Origin: Flavobacteriales bacterium | GTDB lineage: Bacteria > Bacteroidota > Bacteroidia > Flavobacteriales_D > Sanyastnellaceae | Length of the DNA stretch: 33,257 bases | Reading direction: 5' to 3' | Assembly (NCBI GenBank): GCA_947448135.1 | Contig: CANFLZ010000025.1 | Location: 1-33,257, forward strand | In this document: positions 27,084-33,257 of the stretch, one piece after another | Layout: every line of letters starts with the position of its first letter | Position numbering within the stretch: position 1 is the stretch's first letter | Position numbers and translations under genes: made by a program | Notes under the pieces: model-generated | The model's input: only the letters and a program-made list of their open reading frames with translations | What the model was told of the DNA's origin: nothing | The model's database searches: none

Positions 27084-28216
27084 GCAAAATGAAAATTGGA
27101 GTCACGGGAGCGGAAGGTTTTTTGGGAAAGGCGCTGCTTCGTCAATTGAAATTGAACGAAGCATTTGATGTTGACGTTTGTCTCCGAGAATATTGGCATT
27201 CAGAACAACAGTTGGAGAGCTGGGTAAGTGGATTGGATGTTTTGGTTCATTTGGCAGGAAAGAATCGTTCCAGTGAACCCCAAGAAATTTATGATGTCAA
27301 CATCGGATTAACGACTCAGTTGATTCAAGCTTTGGAAAAGTCCTCTTCAAAAGCAAAGGTGATTTTTTCTTCATCGATTCAGGAGGAGAGGGACAATATA
27401 TATGGTCAGTCTAAAAAGGAAGCTCGAATGCTTTGGCAAGATTGGGCGGATCGGAATGACACATATTTTGTTGGTCTTTTGATTCCCAACTTGTTTGGGC
27501 CTTTTGGTCAGCCTTTTTACAATTCAGTAGTAGCCACATTTTGTCACCAGATTTCCAATGGCGAATCGCCGAGCATTCAAGTAGATGCCATTTTGCCATT
27601 GATCTATGTAGACGATTGTGTGCGGCATATCATCCAATGGATTGTCAATTCCGATCGTGTCAATACAGCGTGGATAATGCCACATGAATTTGATGTCAAG
27701 GTGTCTGAAATATTGGCGCAACTCCAGTCTTTTCAGGAGGCCTATTTAAGTCGCGGTGAAATGCCAGACTTACGCTCAAAATGGACATTGTATTTATTCG
27801 CAACTTTCCAATCGTATTTGAAATGGGAAAACTTTTTTCCATTTTCACTCAAGAAAAACACCGATCCTCGCGGATCATTTGTAGAGATAATCAGGCTCAA
27901 TAGTGGTGGTCAAGTTTCATTTTCTACGACGGTTCCGGGTATTACGCGAGGCAATCACTTTCATACCCGGAAGATGGAACGTTTTGCGGTCATCAGCGGA
28001 AAGGCAAAAATCGCTTTTCGAAAAGTGGACGAAGATGTCATCCATGAGTTTGATTTGGATGGCGATCAACCGTCATTTGTTGACATGCCCGTTTGGTACA
28101 CCCATTCGATTACCAATGTAGGTGACCAAGAGTTGCTGACCATGTTTTGGATCAATGAGCATTACAATGCAGCAGATCCTGATACTTATTTTGTGAACGT
28201 TTATCCATCAATATAA
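27080..28216 (+). CDS. capF: UDP-2-acetamido-2,6-dideoxy-L-hexulose reductase/epimerase, CapF/WbjC type
   Basis: Bifunctional second enzyme of the UDP-L-FucNAc route. The N-terminal SDR reductase domain (about 1-250) has GVTGAEGFLGKALL and the catalytic IYGQSK (Tyr and Lys in YxxxK spacing), preceded by SSSIQ. The C-terminal cupin domain (about 265-378) has GNHFHTRKMERF and DMPVWYTHSI, with histidines for the zinc site that supports C3 epimerisation. The two-domain structure is diagnostic of CapF. Length 378 compares with about 369 in Staphylococcus aureus. Its start overlaps the capE stop in an ATGA. Confidence 0.94.
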   Translation: MSKMKIGVTGAEGFLGKALLRQLKLNEAFDVDVCLREYWHSEQQLESWVSGLDVLVHLAGKNRSSEPQEIYDVNIGLTTQLIQALEKSSSKAKVIFSSSIQEERDNIYGQSKKEARMLWQDWADRNDTYFVGLLIPNLFGPFGQPFYNSVVATFCHQISNGESPSIQVDAILPLIYVDDCVRHIIQWIVNSDRVNTAWIMPHEFDVKVSEILAQLQSFQEAYLSRGEMPDLRSKWTLYLFATFQSYLKWENFFPFSLKKNTDPRGSFVEIIRLNSGGQVSFSTTVPGITRGNHFHTRKMERFAVISGKAKIAFRKVDEDVIHEFDLDGDQPSFVDMPVWYTHSITNVGDQELLTMFWINEHYNAADPDTYFVNVYPSI

Positions 28217-28219
28217 AAT

Positions 28220-29353
28220 ATGGAAAAAATCAATTTTAAATTGGCTGTAGTCGTTGGAACTCGTCCGGAGATCATTCGACTTTCTCGTGTTCTGGATTTG
28301 GCCAATAGCATGGTCAATTTGGTTTTGATTCACACGGGTCAAAATTATGACTACGAATTGAATCAAATCTTTTTTGACGAATTGGGTGTCCGCAAGCCAG
28401 ACTACTTTTTAAATGCAGATGTTTCGAGTTTGGGCAATACCGTTGGCGATATTTTAAAAAAGGTGGAACCCATTCTAAGAGATGAGCGTCCAGATGCTTT
28501 TTTGGTTTTGGGAGATACCAACTCTTGTTTGTCTGCTTACATCGCTAAGAGATTGAAGATTCCTGTGTTTCATATGGAGGCCGGGAATCGTTGCTTTGAT
28601 TTTAACGTGCCTGAGGAGACCAATCGAAGAATCATCGATCATATCGCCGATTTTAATTTGGTTTACACCGAACATGCACGTCGACACTTGATTGCAGAAG
28701 GACTTCCGCAGCGCAGAATTTATTTGACGGGTTCACCTATGAAAGAGGTCCTCAACGCTTATGCGGATAAAGTTGACAAGAGTTCTATTTTGTCAGAATT
28801 GAAATTGACTCCAAAAGGCTACTTTGTATTCTCCATCCATCGTGAAGAGAATGTGGACTATCCTTCACAATTGGAACGAATCGTGGAGTCGATGCATCAT
28901 TTGGCGGCGCATTATTCAATGCCATTTGTTTTCTCTTGTCATCCAAGAACTTTAAAGCGAATCGAAGCATTAAAATTGGAATTGCCATCCAATGTTTTGC
29001 TATTAAAACCATTTGGCTTCTTTGATTACATCGCATTACAGAAAAGTGCAAAATGTGTTGTTTCAGATTCAGGAACGATTAGCGAAGAATCTTCCATGTT
29101 GTCTTTCCCTGCCATTTCTATTCGTGAGAGTATGGAGCGTCCTGAGGCGCAAGATGTTGGAACCATCATTTTGTCAGGCATCAAAAAAGAAGGTGTTTTA
29201 AATGCTGTTCAATTGGTGATAGAGGAGTTTGATCGCAACCAGCAGTATGCTGCAATAGCGGATGATTATCAAATTGAAAATACCTCGTGGCGAGTTATGA
29301 AGTTGATTGTAGGTAATGCAGGGTTGAATGCCAAGTGGAATAATTTATTGTGA
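28220..29353 (+). CDS. capG: UDP-N-acetyl-L-fucosamine synthase (C2 epimerase), CapG/WbjD type
   Basis: Third enzyme of the route: it inverts C2 to yield UDP-L-FucNAc. The 377-residue protein belongs to the UDP-GlcNAc 2-epimerase fold: VVVGTRPEIIRLSRVL, VLGDTNSCLSAYIAKR, HMEAGNRCFDFNVPEETNRR, SIHREENVDYPSQLE, and SDSGTISEESSML. The EAGNRCFD variant, in place of EAGLRT in WecB/MnaA, is the mark of the CapG/WbjD branch. It lies three bases after capF and four bases before the GT26 gene. Confidence 0.94.
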   Translation: MEKINFKLAVVVGTRPEIIRLSRVLDLANSMVNLVLIHTGQNYDYELNQIFFDELGVRKPDYFLNADVSSLGNTVGDILKKVEPILRDERPDAFLVLGDTNSCLSAYIAKRLKIPVFHMEAGNRCFDFNVPEETNRRIIDHIADFNLVYTEHARRHLIAEGLPQRRIYLTGSPMKEVLNAYADKVDKSSILSELKLTPKGYFVFSIHREENVDYPSQLERIVESMHHLAAHYSMPFVFSCHPRTLKRIEALKLELPSNVLLLKPFGFFDYIALQKSAKCVVSDSGTISEESSMLSFPAISIRESMERPEAQDVGTIILSGIKKEGVLNAVQLVIEEFDRNQQYAAIADDYQIENTSWRVMKLIVGNAGLNAKWNNLL

Positions 29354-29357
29354 GAAC

Positions 29358-30152
29358 ATGCAACACCTCTATCCTATTGGTCTAAAAGTTTCTGATTTTT
29401 CGCAAGAAGAATTGGAAAACTATGTCGATCAAGTGATGCAGAAAAAATCGGAGACAATCGTCTTTGGATATAGCTTGGGATATGTAACCTTGTACAAAAA
29501 ATATCCAGCTTTGTATCGGGAGGTCAATGAATTTGATTTGATGTTGTGCGATGGTGTTCCTTTTCATTGGTTTCTTAATTCAATGGGCATTCGATTAAAA
29601 CGCGTTATTTCGATTCCGGAATTCAGTGAATGGATTGTGGAACGATGCGCACAAAAGGGTTGGACGTTGATGATTATCGGCGGAACTACTGAAATAAATC
29701 AGCGCGCGGCAGAAAATACCCGAAAGCGATTCCCTTCGATTCAAATCAAGGAAGGCCGCGATGGGTATTTTAAATTGGAGGAAGAGCAAAGTGTGGTAGC
29801 GCACATTCAATCAGCGAAGCCCGATGTTTTATTGGTAGCCATGTCGACACCTAAGAAAGAGGAATTTGTGATTCGGAACAAAGGGAAGTTGGGCGCGACG
29901 ATGGTCATTCCGTGTGGCGGAATGGTAGATGTATTGGCAGGAAAGACAACGCGTAGCCCTCGTTGGATAAAAAAAATGGGGTTGGCTACATTTTACAGAA
30001 TAGCGCAAGAACCCAAGCGGTTGATGCGCGCGCACATGAAAATGGTGGTGGAATCAATCTTTAAATTGATGCCCATTGCCTGGTGGAATATGATAACCCG
30101 AAAAAGAAGGGGAGTGCAAATTCTTGAACGTTATACCCAAAAAAGCTTGTAG
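29358..30152 (+). CDS. WecG/TagA/CpsF family glycosyltransferase (GT26)
   Basis: A 264-residue inverting transferase that usually adds the second sugar (an N-acetylmannosamine-type residue) to the polyprenyl-linked primer. Motifs are MLCDGVPFHWFL with Asp65, which lines up with the Asp proposed as catalytic base in TagA, then MIIGGTTEINQRAAE, PDVLLVAMSTPKKEEF, and VIPCGGMVDVLAGKTTRSPRW. The basic C-terminal tail (RIAQEPKRLMRAHMKM) matches the membrane-docking appendage of the family. The ATG at 29358 is used; an in-frame start 30 bases earlier lies within capG. The presence of this family suggests a ManNAc-like or mannuronic acid sugar in the repeat unit, but the donor here is unproved. Confidence 0.9.
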   Translation: MQHLYPIGLKVSDFSQEELENYVDQVMQKKSETIVFGYSLGYVTLYKKYPALYREVNEFDLMLCDGVPFHWFLNSMGIRLKRVISIPEFSEWIVERCAQKGWTLMIIGGTTEINQRAAENTRKRFPSIQIKEGRDGYFKLEEEQSVVAHIQSAKPDVLLVAMSTPKKEEFVIRNKGKLGATMVIPCGGMVDVLAGKTTRSPRWIKKMGLATFYRIAQEPKRLMRAHMKMVVESIFKLMPIAWWNMITRKRRGVQILERYTQKSL

Positions 30153-30155
30153 GAT

Positions 30156-32090
30156 ATGTGCGGAATTTTTGGAGTAATTACGAAAAAAGAAAAAACTTTC
30201 AATGCCGCGATGGTCAAGAGAGATTGGGTAGCACTCAATTCTCTTTCTTCATCTCGTGGAAAGGATTCTTCTGGTGGTGTTTTTTATAACGACGCAGCAA
30301 AGAAAATCACTGTCGTCAAGGGTGATGTCCCTGTCACATCGATCATGAAAGAAAAGTCATGGATCAATGCTCTGGATAAATCATTAAATGCGAAGCGTTT
30401 CTTGGCTATCGGCCATACAAGATTGGTGACGAACGGATCGCAGCTAGACAATACCAACAATCAGCCCGTCATCAAAGATGGTGGTTTGCTTGTGCACAAT
30501 GGTATCGTTGTCAATCACGAGGATCTTTGGAAAAGTGAAATGGGTCTTCGTCGTGATTTCGAAATTGATTCAGAAATCATTTTGGCTTTGATACAAGCCA
30601 ATCTGAAATTAGGTATAGAGGAGTCGGTGAGAAGGTGCAATGAAAAATTGCAAGGAACATTTTCGTATGCATGTATTCTGCCTGCTCAAGGGTGTTTTGT
30701 TTTGTCTTCAAACAACGGCTCTTTGTATTGTTACGAGGATGAAAATGTGGTCGTTTTTGCAAGTGAAAGAAGTTTTTTGATCGAGTTGCAAATGGTTACA
30801 GATCATTCTCTCATACATCACATATCGGGAGGTGAAGTCAAAGTTTTTGCATTTGAAGATTTTATCGATAACGCCGTCTCGACGGAAGTGCAAGAGGTGA
30901 TTGGAGAGAACCATGACTTAAAAGTTTTGGATTCCTCTGCCTTCATGGACAACAAGTTTTCGGGAGAAAGAAAATTATTGGAATTTAACTGGGAGGAAAT
31001 CAGCGCGCTCAAGCGATGTTCCAAATGTGTTTTGCCAGAAACTTTTCCTTTCATCGCCTTCGATCAAGAGGGCGTATGCAACTATTGTCATTCTAGTAAA
31101 CCCATTCAGGTTAAAGGAAATTTAGATGATTTAATGACCACCATTCAACCATTTATCAAGAGGGCGGATGACAATTGCATTGTGCCATTGAGTGGCGGAC
31201 GAGATAGTATCTTTTCTCTGCACTTGGTCAAAGAAGTGATGGGATTAAAACCGGTTACAATGACCTACGATTGGGGAATGGTAACAGATTTGGCCAGAAG
31301 AAACATTGCCAGAGCGTGCGGAGAGATGGGAGTTGAGAACATCATTTTTGCTGCGGACTCAGATTTTAAACGAAGGAATATTCGATTGAATTTAGAGGCT
31401 TGGTTGAAACAGCCGCATCTGGGCATGGTTCCTTTATTTATGGCCGGCGATAAGTACTTTTTTCATTATTGTTCTGAATTACAAAATAAGTTGGGTGTCG
31501 ATTTAAATATTTGGGGCGCGCATCAGTATGAAAATACCGATTTTAAAATCGGATTTGCCGGCGTAAGTCCCAATTTTGAAAAAGAGAAAATCTATTCGCT
31601 ATCCATGCAGCAAAAATTGAAGTTGATGGGATTTGTCGGTAAACAATTCATCTCAAATCCATCGTATTTCAATTTATCATTGATGGATACGTTGGGCGCT
31701 TACAAAGCGAGAGACCAATTCAACTTCAATGGCCATTTTCAAATTTTTGATTATTTTGATTGGGATGAAAAAGTGATTTTAGATACCATCGAAAGCAAAT
31801 ACGGTTGGGAACGCGCCATTGATTCAGATTCGACATGGCGGATAGGAGATGGTACAACGAGTTTCTATAATTACATCTATTTTGTTGTAGCAGGATTTTC
31901 TGAAGTTGAAACATTCAGAAGCAATCAAATTCGAAATGGAAAATTAACCCGAGAAGAAGCCATGAAACGAATCGAGCAAGAGAACCATCCGCGTTTTGAG
32001 TCGATCAAATGGTATTTGCACATGATTGGGTTGGATTTCGAAACGGTAATCAAACGAATCAATCAAATTCCAAAATTGTACAGAAAGTGA
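30156..32090 (+). CDS. Fusion of class II glutamine amidotransferase and PP-loop N-acetyl sugar amidotransferase
   Basis: A 644-residue two-domain enzyme. Residues 1 to about 215 are an Ntn-type glutaminase: MCGIFGV with nucleophile Cys2, SSRGKDSSG, GHTRLVTNG (Arg89), HNG (Asn115, Gly116) and DSE (Asp138), all intact. After a linker come two CxxC pairs (Cys288/Cys291 and Cys308/Cys311), then the PP-loop PLSGGRDSIF (SGGRDS at 346-351) and a C-terminus with KLTREEAMKRI that mirrors the stand-alone paralogue at 18675. It should hydrolyse glutamine and pass ammonia to an ATP-activated acetamido sugar. Neither AsnB nor GlmS fits: the synthetase half is WbpG-like with a zinc ribbon, and there are no SIS domains. 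It begins three bases after the GT26 stop and overlaps hisH by four bases (GTGA). Confidence 0.9.
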   Translation: MCGIFGVITKKEKTFNAAMVKRDWVALNSLSSSRGKDSSGGVFYNDAAKKITVVKGDVPVTSIMKEKSWINALDKSLNAKRFLAIGHTRLVTNGSQLDNTNNQPVIKDGGLLVHNGIVVNHEDLWKSEMGLRRDFEIDSEIILALIQANLKLGIEESVRRCNEKLQGTFSYACILPAQGCFVLSSNNGSLYCYEDENVVVFASERSFLIELQMVTDHSLIHHISGGEVKVFAFEDFIDNAVSTEVQEVIGENHDLKVLDSSAFMDNKFSGERKLLEFNWEEISALKRCSKCVLPETFPFIAFDQEGVCNYCHSSKPIQVKGNLDDLMTTIQPFIKRADDNCIVPLSGGRDSIFSLHLVKEVMGLKPVTMTYDWGMVTDLARRNIARACGEMGVENIIFAADSDFKRRNIRLNLEAWLKQPHLGMVPLFMAGDKYFFHYCSELQNKLGVDLNIWGAHQYENTDFKIGFAGVSPNFEKEKIYSLSMQQKLKLMGFVGKQFISNPSYFNLSLMDTLGAYKARDQFNFNGHFQIFDYFDWDEKVILDTIESKYGWERAIDSDSTWRIGDGTTSFYNYIYFVVAGFSEVETFRSNQIRNGKLTREEAMKRIEQENHPRFESIKWYLHMIGLDFETVIKRINQIPKLYRK

Positions 32091-32698
32091 AAGTAGGGGT
32101 TGTGCAATATGGCAATGGAAATGTTCATGCAGTGATGCGTGCTTTGAATCGTTGTGGTGTTCAACCACTTTTGGTAGATTCCCCGCAATTGGTGGATCAG
32201 TGTGACAAATTAATTTTTCCGGGTGTTGGGCATTTCAAAAATGCCATGGAAGCATTGCAGTCAGGTAATTGGATTAATGCATTGAGAAAATTCGCTTTGG
32301 AAGACCACAAGCCGTTTTTAGGAATTTGTTTGGGAATGCAATTGTTATCTGATTGGAGTGAAGAGGGCGATGTTTCCGGATTGGGCTGGATTCAGGGTAA
32401 GGTGATCAGAATGCAGAAAGGAGAAAGTCAGATTAAAATTCCGCACATGGGATGGAATCAACTGAGTTACCGAAATGGAACGATTTTACAAAATGTCACG
32501 CAAGAAGATTTCTTTTATTTCACACACAGTTACCATTGGTCAGAAGTTGCGTCTGACGAAATATTGTGCAAGACAATCTATGGAGTCGAAATAATTACCG
32601 GCGTAAAAAAGGGAAATGTTTGGGGGGTGCAATTTCATCCTGAAAAGAGCTACGAATCTGGGAAAGAAGTTATTCAATCGTTTTTACAAATTGCTTAA
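32087..32698 (+). CDS. hisH: HisH-like glutaminase, polysaccharide-associated type
   Basis: A 203-residue class I glutamine amidotransferase. The nucleophile elbow is GICLGMQLL with Cys81, and VQFHPEKS supplies His184 and Glu186, so the triad is intact. The start is the GTG at 32087, which overlaps the TGA of the fused amidotransferase; longer open frame upstream lies inside that gene, and the protein then opens MKVGVVQYGNGNV as the family requires. Housekeeping HisH feeds ammonia to HisF in histidine synthesis. Here the neighbours are a sugar amidotransferase upstream and a HisF-like protein upstream of the edge that lacks Asp11, so the role is ammonia supply for sugar amidination, as for the HisH2 protein beside WbpG in Pseudomonas. 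Confidence 0.92.
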   Translation: MKVGVVQYGNGNVHAVMRALNRCGVQPLLVDSPQLVDQCDKLIFPGVGHFKNAMEALQSGNWINALRKFALEDHKPFLGICLGMQLLSDWSEEGDVSGLGWIQGKVIRMQKGESQIKIPHMGWNQLSYRNGTILQNVTQEDFFYFTHSYHWSEVASDEILCKTIYGVEIITGVKKGNVWGVQFHPEKSYESGKEVIQSFLQIA

Positions 32699-32700
32699 TC

Positions 32701-33257
32701 ATGTATAGGCCGCGACTCATCCCTGTATTGTTGTTAGACAGAAATGGTTTATACAAAAGTCAGCGATTTAAAGATCATGAATACGTCGGCGATCCTATCA
32801 ATGCGGTGAGAATTTTTAACGATGCACGAATTGATGAATTGGTTGTATTAGATATCAATGCGACCCGAGAAAACCGTTGCGTCGATTTGGATTGGGTGAA
32901 AAAGATTGCTGAAGAAGCGGATATGCCTTTGGCGATTGGAGGCGGAATTTCTACTGTGGAGCAAATGAAAGCCATGATAGCATTGGGTGTTGAAAAGGTA
33001 GTGCTCGGAACTTTGCCCATTGTTAATCCAGATGAAGTGAAAAAAGCAGTCGAAGTTTTGGGTTCAAGTTCTGTTGTCGTATGTGTCGATGTGAAGAGGA
33101 ATAGCGCTGGAGAATGGAGCGGATATTTTGCCAATGGTCAACGGAGCATACATCAGGACGTGCCGACCTATTTGCGCCAATTGCAGGATTTAGGGGTTGG
33201 CGAGATTATCATACAAGACATGGATGCCGATGGACGTCAATGTGGATATGATCAAGA
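32701..33257 (+). CDS. hisF: HisF-like ammonia-channel subunit, polysaccharide-associated type (3' end cut by window edge)
   Basis: The first 185 codons of a TIM-barrel HisF homologue; about 65-70 more are expected. Numbering matches Thermotoga HisF for the first 130 residues. The general acid/base Asp11 is Leu (PVLLLDRNGLYK), while Lys19, Asp51 and Asp130 are kept. The ring that gates the ammonia tunnel is present: Arg5, Glu46, Lys99 and a Glu at 168. The protein should therefore bind HisH and conduct ammonia but not act as imidazole glycerol phosphate cyclase. This pattern agrees with HisF2-type proteins of O-antigen clusters. It starts two bases after hisH, completing the amidotransferase-HisH-HisF order. 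Confidence 0.93.
   Translation, partial: MYRPRLIPVLLLDRNGLYKSQRFKDHEYVGDPINAVRIFNDARIDELVVLDINATRENRCVDLDWVKKIAEEADMPLAIGGGISTVEQMKAMIALGVEKVVLGTLPIVNPDEVKKAVEVLGSSSVVVCVDVKRNSAGEWSGYFANGQRSIHQDVPTYLRQLQDLGVGEIIIQDMDADGRQCGYDQ

Noticed and set aside
30156-32090. Annotation of the fused protein as asparagine synthetase or GlmS
   Set aside because: The glutaminase half is shared by those families, but the second half has a four-Cys zinc site and WbpG-type PP-loop region, and no SIS isomerase domains are present.
32087-33257. HisH and HisF as housekeeping histidine biosynthesis genes
   Set aside because: No other his gene is nearby, the HisF lacks Asp11, and the pair follows a WbpG-like amidotransferase within a polysaccharide operon.

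Overview
The window looks like a chromosomal segment from a Bacteroidota member, most likely order Flavobacteriales. The evidence is a pair of small membrane proteins resembling DUF6341 and DUF6427 near purD, a secreted protease with a C-terminal type IX secretion sorting domain, promoter-like sequences of the Bacteroidota type (TTG, 17-23 bases, TAnnTTTG), no clear Shine-Dalgarno sequences, and a Wzc-type kinase with a Tyr-Gly tail. Assignment below order is not possible from this sequence alone. No stretch of more than about 100 bases lacks a gene. I saw no rRNA, tRNA, CRISPR array, insertion sequence or phage gene.

Bases 1-12812 are mostly housekeeping. On the minus strand lie purQ (its last codons are cut off by the window edge), a DUF6427-like membrane protein, purD, polA and lepA. 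On the plus strand, between the DUF6427-like gene and purD, are a DUF6341-like 62-residue protein with its own promoter and terminator, and a solitary gmd (GDP-mannose 4,6-dehydratase) whose stop codon abuts that of purD. Divergent from lepA, and with a good promoter, is a two-gene unit: a secreted M43-type metalloprotease and a cytosolic M17 leucyl aminopeptidase, joined by a one-base stop/start overlap.

Bases 12891 to the right edge form one dense plus-strand polysaccharide gene cluster (at least 18 genes) with mostly 4-base ATGA or GTGA overlaps, hence probably one translationally coupled operon. It encodes the export and length-control machinery (Wza-like lipoprotein, Wzc-like tyrosine autokinase), a Wzx flippase and a Wzy polymerase, six glycosyltransferases (four GT4-like, one GT2, one WecG/TagA-type GT26), a FkbM methyltransferase, and the complete CapE-CapF-CapG route from UDP-GlcNAc to UDP-N-acetyl-L-fucosamine. 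No initiating phosphoglycosyltransferase is visible.

The most unusual part is the amidotransferase set. There are two PP-loop N-acetyl sugar amidotransferase homologues: a stand-alone WbpG-type protein (18675-19784) and a 644-residue protein (30156-32090) that carries a complete class II glutamine amidotransferase domain fused in front of the PP-loop domain. The fused gene is followed by a HisH-type class I glutaminase and a HisF-type partner. That HisF keeps the ammonia-gate residues but has lost the cyclase Asp11. The locus therefore encodes two different intact glutaminases for sugar amidation or amidination, an arrangement worth experimental attention.
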